DNA of 64,000 nucleotides from Planctomycetota bacterium (GCA_027493525.1 JAOSKN010000001.1:2294001-2358000), one strand, 5' to 3'; counted from the stretch's first letter, positions 49,725 to 59,322 are shown. The notes: generated by a model not told the origin, from the letters alone. Made by a program: numbers and translations.

Positions 49725-52217
49725 ATGAAGTTCAATCGAGCTCAATGCCTGCTGCTGGGGCTGGTCGCGTGCCTGGGAATGGCCTTCGTGCGCTCGGCGT
49801 GCGCGGAGATGCTGATGGTCCCGACGGATCGGGAGGCCCGCGTGGCGGTCGACCAGATCGAGCCGGGCCGGCTGATCCGGGCGCCTCGCCCCTCCGACCT
49901 GCCCTTCCGGGCGACGAACAGCCGCGTGGACGTGCGCATTGAGGAGAACGTCGCCACGACGACGATCACGCAGAGTTTCCGCAACCTCAGCGGCCGGCAG
50001 CTCGAGGTTCGCGTGATGGTCCCGCTGCCCAAGGACGCCACGATCAACAAGTCGGCGCTCTCCATGGGCGACGAGATGGTCCAGGGCAAGCTCTACAACG
50101 CCCAGGAAGCCCAGTCGATCTACGAGTCCATCGTGAACCAGCGGCGCGATCCGGCGCTGCTGCGCTTCGTGGGCGAGAACCTGTACGAGGCGCGCGTCTT
50201 CCCGATCGAGCCCAACCAGGAGCGGAGCCTGCAGTTCAGCTACACGCAGGTGCTCCAGCCCACCGGCGGGCTCTACGACTTCCGGCACATCCTCGCCGGC
50301 TCGCAGCTCTATCGCAGCGGCGTCGAGAAGTTCCAGTTCGAGTGCGTGATCCGCGGCGCGGAGGCCCTGGGACCCGTCTACAGCCCCAGCCACTTGGTCT
50401 CGGTGGAGCGGCCCGATGCGAAGAGCGCGACGATCAAGTTCAAGGAGGACTACCTGGCCAGCGACCGCGATTTCCGGCTCTACTACGCGCCCTCGAAGGA
50501 AGACGTCGCGCTGCGCATGATCGTGCACCGCGAGAAGGCCGGCGAGGACGGCTACTTCATGCTGCTCGCGCGCCCGGACGACGAGCTGGAGACCGACCGC
50601 GTCCTGCCCAAGGAGATCGTCTTCGTCCTGGACACTTCCGGCAGCATGGCGGGCGAGAAGATGGAGCAGGCCAGGGCGGCGCTCTCCTTCTGCGTCAATC
50701 AGCTCAATCCGCGCGACCGCTTCAACATCGTTCCCTTCAGCACCGAAGTGAAGGCCTTCAACCCCAACGGGCTGCTGGAGGCCACCAAGGAGAACGTCAA
50801 GAAGGGCTTGCGGTTCGTCGAGCTGCTCGAGGCCACCGGCGGCACGAACATCGACGAGGCGCTGCGCACGGCGCTGGCCTACGACTTCACTGCCGGCCCG
50901 GCGACGGCCAAGCTGGTCGTCTTCCTCACCGACGGCAAGCCCTCGGTGGGCATCACCGACACCAAGAGCATCTTGAAGGACGTGGAGCAGGCCAACGGCA
51001 AGGCCGGGGCGCGGGTCTTCGTCTTCGGCGTCGGCACGGACGTCAACACGCACCTGCTCGACCGCATGGCGCTCGAAGCGAGCGGCACCAGCGGCTACGT
51101 CGCGCCGAAGGAGGACCTGGAACTGAAGGTCAGCGACTTCTACGCCAAGATCAAGAACCCGGTGATGACCGACCTGGCCATCGACTTCGGGGCCGATGCG
51201 CGCGTCAACGGCATGTACCCGCGCAAGCTCCCGGCCCTCTTCAAGGGCAACGAGCTGCTCGTCTTCGGCCGCTACAAGGGCGCGGGCAGCGGCGACGTGG
51301 TCCTGACCGGGAACGTGGCCGGCGAGAAGCGCGAGATCCGCGTTCCGGTGCTATGGCCGGAGACCCAGCGCGACAACGACTTCCTCCCGCGCGTCTGGGC
51401 CATGCGCAAGATCGGAAACCTGCTCGAGGAGATCCGCCTGTCCGGCCCCAACCAGGAGCTGATCGACGAGGTCGTCACGCTGGCCCAGACCCACGGGATC
51501 GTGACGCCCTACACCAGTCAGCTCGTGCTGGAGCCGAACATGAACCCCGAGGAGCTGCGCGACGGGCGCTGGCGCAACCGACTCGAAGAGGCCGCGCTCA
51601 GAGCCAACGCCCCGCAGGGCGGCGCCGGCGGCGGGCGCGGCTGGGACGACGCGTCGCGCGCCATGAGGGAAAGCCACGAGGAGGCCAAGCAGCAGGCCGG
51701 GCAGCTTGCCCAGCAGGCCGCCGAGACCAAGAGCGGCGACGTCGCCGTCGCGCTGGCCGAGACCGAGAAGCTGCTCAAGAACGCCGAAGGGCTCGCCGCC
51801 GACATGCCCGCCGCGGCGCCGAAACCGGAAGCCGGCAAGGCCCTGGACGGGGAGCAGCGCCGCAAGGCCGACAGCGAGGCCGCCTCGCACGCCTTGCGCG
51901 CGCAGGCCTACGCGGGCTTCTCGGGCACGTACAAGGACCGGGCCGGCGAACTCGGCATCGCCCTCGCCGCGGCCCAGCAGGTCATGATCAAGAACGTCCT
52001 GGGCCGCGCCTTCTACCTCCGCGGCGGCATCTGGGTCGACTCGGCCTTCGCGCCCAAGGAAGGCGAAGAGCCCGCCAAGCTGGAAGCCTACGGGAAGGAC
52101 TACTTCGAACTGCTCAAGCAACACCCCGAACTGGGCGCCGTCCTGGCGCTGGGCGAGAACGTCCTCGTGGTGGTCGACGGCAAGGCCTACCGCGTCGAAA
52201 GCCCCGCGGCGAAGTAG
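49725..52217 (+). CDS. VIT and von Willebrand factor A domain protein
   Basis: 830 residues with a signal peptide (QCLLLGLVACLGMAFVRSAC). The VIT domain, about residues 55-190, carries TTTITQSFRNLSGRQLEVRV and LPKDATINKSALSMG. The VWA domain, about 290-470, has a complete MIDAS start (IVFVLDTSGSMAGEKM) and VVFLTDGKPSVGITD. The C-terminus is a charged, Ala/Gln-rich helical segment then a small hydrophobic domain ending in LGENVLVVVDGKAYRVE. Related to inter-alpha-trypsin-inhibitor-type bacterial surface proteins; probably adhesion or complex assembly. SD-poor start. Confidence 0.9.
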   Translation: MKFNRAQCLLLGLVACLGMAFVRSACAEMLMVPTDREARVAVDQIEPGRLIRAPRPSDLPFRATNSRVDVRIEENVATTTITQSFRNLSGRQLEVRVMVPLPKDATINKSALSMGDEMVQGKLYNAQEAQSIYESIVNQRRDPALLRFVGENLYEARVFPIEPNQERSLQFSYTQVLQPTGGLYDFRHILAGSQLYRSGVEKFQFECVIRGAEALGPVYSPSHLVSVERPDAKSATIKFKEDYLASDRDFRLYYAPSKEDVALRMIVHREKAGEDGYFMLLARPDDELETDRVLPKEIVFVLDTSGSMAGEKMEQARAALSFCVNQLNPRDRFNIVPFSTEVKAFNPNGLLEATKENVKKGLRFVELLEATGGTNIDEALRTALAYDFTAGPATAKLVVFLTDGKPSVGITDTKSILKDVEQANGKAGARVFVFGVGTDVNTHLLDRMALEASGTSGYVAPKEDLELKVSDFYAKIKNPVMTDLAIDFGADARVNGMYPRKLPALFKGNELLVFGRYKGAGSGDVVLTGNVAGEKREIRVPVLWPETQRDNDFLPRVWAMRKIGNLLEEIRLSGPNQELIDEVVTLAQTHGIVTPYTSQLVLEPNMNPEELRDGRWRNRLEEAALRANAPQGGAGGGRGWDDASRAMRESHEEAKQQAGQLAQQAAETKSGDVAVALAETEKLLKNAEGLAADMPAAAPKPEAGKALDGEQRRKADSEAASHALRAQAYAGFSGTYKDRAGELGIALAAAQQVMIKNVLGRAFYLRGGIWVDSAFAPKEGEEPAKLEAYGKDYFELLKQHPELGAVLALGENVLVVVDGKAYRVESPAAK

Positions 52218-52326
52218 CGCGCGTTCGGACTCTTCGGATCGCGGCGCGACGGCTCATCTTCCGATGGGCCGTTGTGCTTTAGGGGCGCGGCGTGTAAAGG
52301 AACGCTGGGTTGGAGGAATTGGGGCC

Positions 52327-53208
52327 ATGAAGCGCACGAAACCCACCTGCGGCGCGATCCTGCTGGCGCTCCTCGCAGCGGCGCCGCTCGGAGCCGCCGA
52401 TTCCGCGCCCGACGGGGCCGGCATCAAGGCGCTCGTGAAGGAAGTGGGCAGCGAGGACTTTGACGTTCGCGACGCCGCGACGCGCAAGCTCTGCGCGCTG
52501 GCCGAGCGCGCCGTCCCGGCGTTGCTCGAGGCCCTGCGCGAGAAGCCGGATGCCGAACTGCGCGCGCGTTTTGGGAAGGTCGTCGAACTGTACGGCGCCC
52601 TAGGCAAGGAAGTGAATGGGCTGAAGGCCGAGTTGGCGCTGGACCGGGCAAGCGTGGCGGCGGGCCAGCCCTTCCAGGTTTCGCTCACGCTGCGCAACGC
52701 CGCCGAATCCGACCTGAACGTTTACGTGGGCTTTCAACCTGACGCCCTGCGCAGGGTCCATTGGGATCCGAAGCAGGGCCTGCTCGTCCGGGGCGCCGAC
52801 CTTCTGGCCTCGCGCCATTACAACCCCGACGGCTCGGTGCTGCCCGCGCCCCCGATTCCGGCGTTTGTCCTCGTGCCCAAAGGGAGCTTCGTGAAGCTGC
52901 CCATGAACGGGACGCTCTATCTCAAAGGCTCGGCGCAGGCGACGCAAGCCATGCTCGAGCGGACGTTCGGCGACTTCGCGTTTTACCTGGAGGCGCCGGG
53001 CAAGCTTCGCATCCGCGCGCGGCTCTCACTTGATCCGAAGACCGCTCAAAGCTGGAAGCCGTTTTACCGGGCGCCGGAACAGCCGGCGTGGACTGGTGAA
53101 CTGCACTCACAGGAAGTCGAAATCGAGCTGACCGACAAGCTCGCCAAGCCCGGCAATCCTCCCGCAGCCCGCGCCGCGCCGGACGAAGCGGACACGCCCC
53201 GTGAATAG
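52327..53208 (+). CDS. secreted protein with HEAT-like N-terminus
   Basis: 293 residues from ATG 52327, with GGAGGAA upstream and a signal peptide (CGAILLALLAAAPLGAA). Residues 30-85 resemble a HEAT repeat pair (VGSEDFDVRDAATRKLCALA, ERAVPALLEALREKPD). Then comes a beta-sandwich-like region (VSLTLRNAAESDLNVYVGFQ, FAFYLEAPGKLRIRARLSL). No catalytic motif. It follows the VWA gene on the same strand 109 bases away and may share its transcript. Confidence 0.6.
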   Translation: MKRTKPTCGAILLALLAAAPLGAADSAPDGAGIKALVKEVGSEDFDVRDAATRKLCALAERAVPALLEALREKPDAELRARFGKVVELYGALGKEVNGLKAELALDRASVAAGQPFQVSLTLRNAAESDLNVYVGFQPDALRRVHWDPKQGLLVRGADLLASRHYNPDGSVLPAPPIPAFVLVPKGSFVKLPMNGTLYLKGSAQATQAMLERTFGDFAFYLEAPGKLRIRARLSLDPKTAQSWKPFYRAPEQPAWTGELHSQEVEIELTDKLAKPGNPPAARAAPDEADTPRE

Positions 53209-53247
53209 CCCGCAGGCTGGCGCGCCTGCGAATGTCCGAACCCCTCT

Positions 53248-54058
53248 TCAAGACATGACGGTTTTCGCCTCGTGTTCCTTGCGGCGGCGCTGCCGTGATG
53301 TGTTCTCGTTCTGTTGCCATGAGAAGACGCGTTTCTCCCTGCGCGGCGCAGGAGGTACCGCAAAGGTCAGGATGTACGCCCGGCGCGGAGTCTCTGAACG
53401 GTTCGGCCCCGCGTAGTGCAGCAGGTAACTGTGGTGCAGGGATGCGCCGCCGGGCGGCAATGGGCAGGCCACGGCCTGCTTGAAGCAGCGCTCCGGCTCG
53501 TCCACCTCTAAGCCGTGAATCCGCGGGTCGTGATTGATGTGATGGTGCGGCAGGGACGTCCCAGGTGTGGCTCTTTGGGACGAACTGCATGCAGCCGTTT
53601 TCGACGCGGGCCGGGTCGAGCGGCATCCAGAAGTTCACCTGCCGGTATATGAAGTCGGGGTTGTGGTAGGCCTGGTCCTGATGCCAGGGCGTCTCGGCGC
53701 CGACGCGAGCCGGTTTGTAAATCATGTGCTCACCGCGGTAGTCGGCTTCCGGCCCGAAGAGTTGCTTCGCGACGTTCAGCACGTTGTGGCGGAACCGCGT
53801 CCGCTCCAGCTCCGGCGCGAAGCGCTTGGGATTCAGGATCTGCGGAAGCGCGGCCTTCGCTCCGTCCTCATCGAGCCCCGCGAGGTCCAGGTGCGCGCCC
53901 TCCTCGCGGCCGGCCTGCCGGGAAAAAAGCCGGTCGTAGATCGCGCGGAGCTGTTCGAGTTCCTCGTCGCAGGTCAGCCGCTCGAGCGTCAGATAGCCCT
54001 CGCGGTGGAAGAATTCGATCTGGTCCGGCGTGAGGTTCAAGGCGGGTTCGGCGGTCAT
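53248..54058 (-). CDS. phytanoyl-CoA dioxygenase (PhyH) family oxygenase (frameshifted in this sequence)
   Basis: Fe(II)/2-oxoglutarate oxygenase, 269 residues after correction. The HxD is in TPWHQDQAYHNPDF. NGCMQFVPKSHTWDV precedes the break. An extra base in CCC (GGG at 53553-53555 on the plus strand) shifts the frame. Removing it gives VLPHHHINHDPRIHGLEVDE, then the distal-His strand SLHHSYLLHYAGPNRSETPR and the arginine-containing RRAYILTF. Complete catalytic residues argue for a working gene. Divergent from iclR with a palindromic operator between them. Confidence 0.82.
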
Positions 54059-54130
54059 GGCGGGCTCCTTTGGCGTTCCCGGTTATCGATACCCCGCGCT
54101 GCTTGACGATTCCATGCCGCCGTGCCATCT

Positions 54131-54148
54131 TGTCTCATATATGAGACA
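54131..54148. promoter_or_regulatory. 18-base perfect palindrome overlapping the iclR start (probable operator)
   Basis: TGTCTCATA followed by TATGAGACA is a perfect palindrome that includes the ATG at 54141. It lies between the divergent iclR and PhyH genes, where an IclR dimer could block its own translation start and control the oxygenase. Confidence 0.6.
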
Positions 54149-54929
54149 CGAGGCCCCGGCCGCGCCGGCACTCGAACGCGGTCTGGCCGTCCTGGACGCG
54201 CTGGCGACGGGTTTCCGCGACGGAGCGTCCGCCGAGCAGCTCCGCGAACGGCTGGGCGTGCCGCGCGCATCGCTCTACCGCGTTTTGAAGGTGCTGGAGG
54301 TTCGCCGGCTGGTGGCCCAGGACGCCCGGAGCGGGCTCTACCGTCTGGGGCGCCGCACGCTGGAACTCGGCTATCTGGCGCGGCAGAGCGTCCCGCTGGT
54401 CCGCGCGGTCCAGCCCCTCTTGAGCCAGCTTGCGCAGGCGACGCACCAGATGAGCGAGGTCTGCGTGGCGGTCGGGCGCTGGGAATTGCTGATGCTTGAC
54501 GTCTGGCTGGCGGAGGGCACGCCGGTGGAGGTCAGCGCCCGCGCAGGACTGCTCTTTGGACTCAACCACCAGGTCGCGCACGGCCTGGTCTACCTGGCTT
54601 TCGACGCCGGACGCCGGGTCGAGGAGTACATCCGGCTGGCTGCGCGCCCCGAGGGCCGGAGCGCGCTGCGGGTCGAGCGCGCCGCGCCCGCCGACCTGTT
54701 CGAGCAGCTTGAGCGCGCGCGCCGGCGCGGCTGGGCGGCATTGACATACACGGGGCACAAGCCGCGCCGCACGCGCATTTCCGTACCGGTCTTCGATCCG
54801 CGCACGCCGGGGCGGCTGGCGGCCGCGTTGGGGCTGGTCTGCGCAGCAACCGCGTACACGCCGCTCCGCGCAGCCGCATGGGCCGCAGAACTGCGCGCCA
54901 AGGCCCGCGAACTGGAACTGGCGCTGTAG
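54141..54929 (+). CDS. IclR-family transcriptional regulator
   Basis: 262 residues from ATG 54141. The winged helix-turn-helix (ALERGLAVLDALATGFRDGA, LGVPRASLYRVLKVLEVRRL, GLYRLGRRTLELGYLARQ) is followed by the IclR effector domain (SEVCVAVGRWELLMLDVWLA, GLNHQVAHGLVYLAF). It ends in AATAYTPLRAAAWAAELRAKARE. The divergent PhyH gene is its likely target. It is unlike the IclR at 40880 in sequence and genomic partner. Confidence 0.88.
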   Translation: MRHEAPAAPALERGLAVLDALATGFRDGASAEQLRERLGVPRASLYRVLKVLEVRRLVAQDARSGLYRLGRRTLELGYLARQSVPLVRAVQPLLSQLAQATHQMSEVCVAVGRWELLMLDVWLAEGTPVEVSARAGLLFGLNHQVAHGLVYLAFDAGRRVEEYIRLAARPEGRSALRVERAAPADLFEQLERARRRGWAALTYTGHKPRRTRISVPVFDPRTPGRLAAALGLVCAATAYTPLRAAAWAAELRAKARELELAL

Positions 54930-54999
54930 ACGCGCCCCGCCCTTCCTCGACGCCCGGCCCCGGCCTCGCTATCCTAGCTCCCTTTCCGGAGCGACCCGC

Positions 55000-56265
55000 A
55001 TGGCCAGACGCCCCCCGAAAGTCCTCGCGCACGCCGCCCACGCATGGCTCGACGCGCACCAGAAGGATCTGCTGGCCTTCACGACCGCGTTCTGCGCGAT
55101 CGATACGACCAACCCGCCGGGCCGGAACTACCGCGCCTGCGTCGAATTTCTCGCCGAGAAGCTGCGCGAGCTGGGGTTGCGCCCGAAGGTGCTGCGCGTG
55201 CCGCCGCGCGAGCAGGCGAAGTACGTGCCGGGGCTCGACGATCACCCACGCTACAACGTCGTCGCGCGCTGGGATCACGGATCGAAGCGGACGCTGCTGC
55301 TCACCGGACATTACGACGTCGTCCCGGCCACGGCCGGCTGGAAGACCGACCCGTTCAAGCCGGTGCGCAAGGGCGCGCGCCTGATCGGGCGCGGGACGAG
55401 CGACATGAAGGGCTGCAACGCCGCGGCGATCTTCGCCGTGCAGGCGCTCCTGGAGAGCGGCCAGCGCCCGCCGTGGAACGTCGAACTGGCCTTCACGGCC
55501 GACGAGGAGACCGGCGGCTACGCGGGGCTCGGGCACCTGGTCCGCGCCAAACGCCTGCGAGCCGACGCGGCGGTGCTGCTCGAAGGCGGCGGCGGACAGA
55601 ACGTCGGCATCGCGCACCGCGGCGTGCTCTGGCTGGACGTCACCGTCCACGGCAAACCCGGCCACGCGTCCAATCCGCGCAACGGGATCAACGCGCTGGA
55701 GAAGGCGATCGGGCTGATCGGCGAACTGCGCAAGCTCGAACGCCGTTTTCCCGCGCGGCGCAGCCGCTTCGTCGCGCCGGCGATGTCCCGCCGCGCCACG
55801 CAGATGATCGGCGGCGTCAGCGGCGGCGGCGGGAAAGTCAATACGATCCCCGACCGCTTCCGGTTCAGCATCGACCGGCGCCTGATTCCAGAAGAGAAGG
55901 TGGAGGCCGTCAAGCGCGAGTACGTCGCCGCCGTCCGCGAGGCCATGCGGCGCGACCGGGACTTGAAGGCCACCGTCGAGTTCCCGTTGTACGTGGAGTC
56001 CGGGCACACGCGCCCCGAGCAGCCGATCTGCCGCGCCGCTTGCGAGGCCGTGAAAGCCGTCCACGCCAAGCGCCCGAGGCTGCGCATGACCGGCGGCTTC
56101 ACCGACATGCACTTTCTCACCAACGACGGCGGGATTCCCGCCATCGGCTACGGCGCCGGCGGCGGCGGCGCGCACGGCGACTTCGAGTACCTCAACCTCC
56201 CCGACCAGCTTGTCACCGCGAAGGTCTACGCCGAGATCGCGATGCGGATGGGAAAAGGACAGTGA
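55000..56265 (+). CDS. M20-family zinc metallopeptidase/deacylase (ArgE/DapE-like)
   Basis: 421 residues. The dinuclear-zinc motif set is complete: LLLTGHYDVVPATAGW (His, Asp), GRGTSDMKGCNAA (bridging Asp), FTADEETGGYAGLGH (catalytic Glu pair), and His in GAHGDFEYL near the end. A dimerisation-domain His is in VTVHGKPGHASNP. Hydrolyses an N-acyl amino acid or dipeptide; DapE, ArgE or carboxypeptidase activity cannot be separated by eye. No signal peptide. Co-directional with the iclR upstream, 70 bases apart. Confidence 0.9.
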   Translation: MARRPPKVLAHAAHAWLDAHQKDLLAFTTAFCAIDTTNPPGRNYRACVEFLAEKLRELGLRPKVLRVPPREQAKYVPGLDDHPRYNVVARWDHGSKRTLLLTGHYDVVPATAGWKTDPFKPVRKGARLIGRGTSDMKGCNAAAIFAVQALLESGQRPPWNVELAFTADEETGGYAGLGHLVRAKRLRADAAVLLEGGGGQNVGIAHRGVLWLDVTVHGKPGHASNPRNGINALEKAIGLIGELRKLERRFPARRSRFVAPAMSRRATQMIGGVSGGGGKVNTIPDRFRFSIDRRLIPEEKVEAVKREYVAAVREAMRRDRDLKATVEFPLYVESGHTRPEQPICRAACEAVKAVHAKRPRLRMTGGFTDMHFLTNDGGIPAIGYGAGGGGAHGDFEYLNLPDQLVTAKVYAEIAMRMGKGQ

Positions 56266-56283
56266 GCGAGTCCGGAGTTCACC

Positions 56284-56613
56284 ATGGCCAGCAAACCTGA
56301 CCCGACGGAGATGCCGCCCCGGCATCCCGACGACACGCCGGCGAAGCTCGTCATTCGCGACCAGAAAAATCCGCGCAGCTACCTGTGCGCGAGGGTCGAA
56401 ACGGACGGGACGCTCCTGTACGAAGGCTGCGACGCCGACCCGAAGCTCGAGAATTTCGTCGGCAGAGACGAATACGAATATGCGCTGGCGATCAAGCCCG
56501 AGCAGAAGGATGCCGTGCTCCTGCACCTCCTGCGCGAGCGCTTCGCCAGCGTGCACGACTTCAAGGCCTGGCTCCAGGCGCGCGGGATCGCCTCGGAATT
56601 CGGCAGCTTCTAA
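56284..56613 (+). CDS. hypothetical protein, 109 residues
   Basis: Not recognised. Soluble, acidic and compact (TPAKLVIRDQKNPRSYLCAR, EYEYALAIKPEQKDAVLLHL, LRERFASVHDFKAWLQARGI), predicted alpha/beta. Starts 18 bases after the M20 stop, so it is probably the last gene of that transcript. Its stop overlaps the convergent ExbD gene by four bases. Confidence 0.55.
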   Translation: MASKPDPTEMPPRHPDDTPAKLVIRDQKNPRSYLCARVETDGTLLYEGCDADPKLENFVGRDEYEYALAIKPEQKDAVLLHLLRERFASVHDFKAWLQARGIASEFGSF

Positions 56614-57110
56614 TTCATCTGCGCCGGCGCCTGGAAATTCACCCGCACGATCCCGGCTTCCTTGCAGAGGTCCACCACGCGGACGATGTTGAAGAACGGG
56701 ACCAGTTGGTCGCGCCCTGCGCCTTCGTCGTACGGCGCGATCAGCACGCGCGCGTCCGCGCCGCCGGCGAGCTGCTTGAGCACGCCGAAGAGTTCCGCGG
56801 GGTTCGCGACCGGCCGGGCGTCGCGGCTGGAGAGGTAATACGTGGCCTCCCGCATCGAGCGCGCGTTGAAATCGTGGCTGCCGCGCATCGCCGCGTCGTC
56901 GCGCACGAAGATCGTCAGCGGTTCTATTGAATGTACGAGCGGACCGTCTGTCTGTCCGATTTCTTCCGGCAGGAATGCGTCCAGCCGCCGCTCGACCTGT
57001 TTGAAGCGCGTGGCGCACATGAAGAAGATCAGCAGCAGGAAGACGATGTCGATCATCGGCGTCATGTCGAGCTTCACGTCCTTGTCGATCGATTTTCTCA
57101 GCATGCTCAC
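56610..57110 (-). CDS. ExbD/TolR-family proton-channel subunit (second of tandem pair)
   Basis: 166 residues. One N-terminal transmembrane helix with the essential Asp (KLDMTPMIDIVFLLLIFFM), then a periplasmic domain ending in GADARVLIAPYDEGAGRDQL and FFNIVRVVDLCKEAGI. ExbD/TolR couples the proton motive force to outer-membrane transport with an ExbB/TolQ partner. No such partner is adjacent. 27 bases after the first ExbD-like gene. Confidence 0.9.
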   Translation of the reverse strand: MSMLRKSIDKDVKLDMTPMIDIVFLLLIFFMCATRFKQVERRLDAFLPEEIGQTDGPLVHSIEPLTIFVRDDAAMRGSHDFNARSMREATYYLSSRDARPVANPAELFGVLKQLAGGADARVLIAPYDEGAGRDQLVPFFNIVRVVDLCKEAGIVRVNFQAPAQMN

Positions 57111-57137
57111 GGCGGGGTCCTCCTCGGTTGACGGGTT

Positions 57138-57602
57138 TCAGTTCTTCCCGGGCTCGACCCCGACGCCGATGCGCCGGATGCCGGCCTTCGCGCAGGCCGC
57201 CATGACCTGCTGGACTTTTCCATATTCCGCGCGCGCGTCCGCGCGAACTTTCACTTCGAGCGCCTCGCGGGGCGCTTCGGCCGCGGCGACCCACCCTTGC
57301 AGGAAGTCGGCCAGCTTGCGCGCGTCGCTCAAGTCCCGGAACCGGGCGCGTACGCGGTAATCGAACCTCCCGGTCTCAGGGTCGAATCGGCAGCCGACGT
57401 TCACCACCAGTCGCCGAGCCAACGCCGGCTGCTCCTCGATACCGGAGTGCGCCGACGGCAGCATCAGCATCTCGAGATCGCTCTTCACGAGTTCGGTGAC
57501 GCATAGAAAGAAGATCATCAGCAGGAAGACGATGTCGATCATCGGGGTCAGGTCGAACCCGGCTTCACCGTCGTCGCGGGGTGGCTTGAGGGCGGTCGGC
57601 AT
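57138..57602 (-). CDS. ExbD/TolR-family proton-channel subunit (first of tandem pair)
   Basis: 154 residues. Helix GFDLTPMIDIVFLLMIFFLC with the conserved Asp; periplasmic part VKVRADARAEYGKVQQVMAA, CAKAGIRRIGVGVEP typical of ExbD. Shares the start of the tandem operon with the next gene but is only weakly similar to it outside the helix, so the two may form a heteromeric unit. Upstream are two hairpins but no ExbB/TolQ gene. Confidence 0.92.
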   Translation of the reverse strand: MPTALKPPRDDGEAGFDLTPMIDIVFLLMIFFLCVTELVKSDLEMLMLPSAHSGIEEQPALARRLVVNVGCRFDPETGRFDYRVRARFRDLSDARKLADFLQGWVAAAEAPREALEVKVRADARAEYGKVQQVMAACAKAGIRRIGVGVEPGKN

Positions 57603-58004
57603 GGCGGGATTCCGGGCGCGGGGCTTGAGTCAAACCCCGCGCGGTGGTCTGCCGACCGAAGGGCTCAACGCGAAGCCACGTCATATCCGTCAAAAAAAAT
57701 CCCACGTCCGGTTTTTCGGCTCCAGCTTGAGCCGAAAATGGCTCGATTAAGGCCTTGCCGTGTCTTGAATTGAAGGAGGCATGAGGGTTTCGATCCCTGA
57801 TCTAGGCCTGAAAGCGCCCTGAAACCTCCCAAAGACGCCTTTGAGTTCGCAGCCCGAATCCCGAAATCGGCTCGTTTCCCGCGGAAAAGTCTCCAGCCGC
57901 GCCTTCGGAACGGACGATAGCTAGACCAAGGGATTGTGCCTCAAGCGCTCTCGTTGAAGGCACCGGTCTTCCGGTCGCGCGGGGCACGGGGGAAGCCGAC
58001 GCCC
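57603..58004. other. intergenic region with two hairpins upstream of exbD pair and alr
   Basis: A 402-base gap between divergent genes. Hairpin 1: GCGCGGGG (57616-57623) with CCCCGCGC (57635-57642), which would sit in the exbD 5' leader. Hairpin 2: TTTTCGGCTC (57713-57722) with GAGCCGAAAA (57729-57738). An A8 run lies at 57692-57699. The rest shows nothing recognisable. Confidence 0.45.
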
Positions 58005-59318
58005 ATGAGCCACTTCACCGGGGACTCTCGTGAGTTGACGCGCGTCTGGGCGCGCGTGGATCTCGACGCGTACGTCTACAACGTCAAACGCACGCTCAAG
58101 GAACTGAAGCAGGGCGCGGCGCTCTGCGCGGTCGTGAAGGCCAACGCGTACGGGCACGGCGCGGTGCCGGTCAGCCGCGCGTGCCTGGCGGCCGGCGCTC
58201 AGCGCCTGGCCGTGGTCACCGTGCGCGAAGGCCTGGAACTGCGCGAGGCCGGCATCGAGGCGCCGATCCAGCTCCTGGGCCCGTGCCTGAGCGACGAGGT
58301 TTCGCCGGGGATCGAGGGCGACCTGACCTTCGCGGTCTCCAGCGAGGACGAAATCGCGCTCATCGCCGAGAAGAGCCGCGCGGTGCACCAGGGCCGCAAG
58401 CGCGGCCGGCGCACGCGCATCCATTTGAACGTCGATACCGGCATGGGGCGCGGCGGCTTCGCGCCCGACGAGGTCTGGCCCGCGGCCGAGCGCGTGCTGG
58501 CCGAGAAGACCCTGGACCTGGAAGGCGTCTTCACGCATTTCAGCAGCGCCGAAGAGCCCGACCGGCAGTTCAGCCTGGAGCAGATCTCGATGTTCCGCCG
58601 GCTGCTGCGCGACCTGGAAGAGAAGAACGTGCGCTTCCGCGTGCGGCACGCGGCCAACAGCGCCGCGGCGCTCTTCTACCCCGAGTCGCAGCTCGACCTG
58701 GTCCGCGTCGGCGCGCTGCTGCACGGCTGCCGCGCCTGGGACTGGACGCGCGACGGCGTCGAACTGCGCCCGGCGCTCTCCGTTCACACGCGCATCGTCC
58801 ACCTCGGCAAGCGCCCCGCCGGCTGGACCGTGGGCTACAACCGGTTGCACCGCTGCACGCAGGATTCGATCCTCGCCACGCTGCCCGTCGGCTATCGCGA
58901 CGGTTACCGCCGCGCGCTGACCGGCCGCAGCGAGGTGCTGATTCGCGGGCGCCGCGTGCCCGTGGTCGGCACGATCTCGATGGATTACATCGTCGTGGAC
59001 GTGACCGCGCTGGCCAACGCCCCGCAAGGCCGCGCGCAGGTCGGCGACGAGGCGATTTTGATCGGCAGCGATCCGCTGGCCCGCGAACGGATCACCGTGG
59101 AGGATCTCGCCCGCGCCAGCGGCACGATTCCCTACGTGGTCACGACGCAACTGGGGGTAAACGTGGAGCGCCGCTACGTGGGCGCCTTCGCGGAGCAGCT
59201 CAAGCGCGAGGCCGAGGCCGCCGAGGAGGCCGGGACCGCCGCCGCGCCGTCCAATACGATCTCGCTTGCCGCAGCGCGCAGCGAGGCCGAAGAAGGCTTG
59301 CGCGCGGCGGTGTCCTGA
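58005..59318 (+). CDS. alr: alanine racemase
   Basis: PLP enzyme making D-alanine for peptidoglycan. 437 residues from ATG 58005 with GGGGGAAG upstream (GTG 57936 would add 23 residues). The PLP Lys45 is in LCAVVKANAYGHGAVPVSRA; the opposite-face Tyr is in TLPVGYRDGYRRALTG; SMDYIVVDVT and HLNVDTGMGRGGFAP are standard. The C-terminal extension (EAEAAEEAGTAAAPSNTISL) is not part of the family core. Confidence 0.96.
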   Translation: MSHFTGDSRELTRVWARVDLDAYVYNVKRTLKELKQGAALCAVVKANAYGHGAVPVSRACLAAGAQRLAVVTVREGLELREAGIEAPIQLLGPCLSDEVSPGIEGDLTFAVSSEDEIALIAEKSRAVHQGRKRGRRTRIHLNVDTGMGRGGFAPDEVWPAAERVLAEKTLDLEGVFTHFSSAEEPDRQFSLEQISMFRRLLRDLEEKNVRFRVRHAANSAAALFYPESQLDLVRVGALLHGCRAWDWTRDGVELRPALSVHTRIVHLGKRPAGWTVGYNRLHRCTQDSILATLPVGYRDGYRRALTGRSEVLIRGRRVPVVGTISMDYIVVDVTALANAPQGRAQVGDEAILIGSDPLARERITVEDLARASGTIPYVVTTQLGVNVERRYVGAFAEQLKREAEAAEEAGTAAAPSNTISLAAARSEAEEGLRAAVS

Positions 59319-59322
59319 CGAG

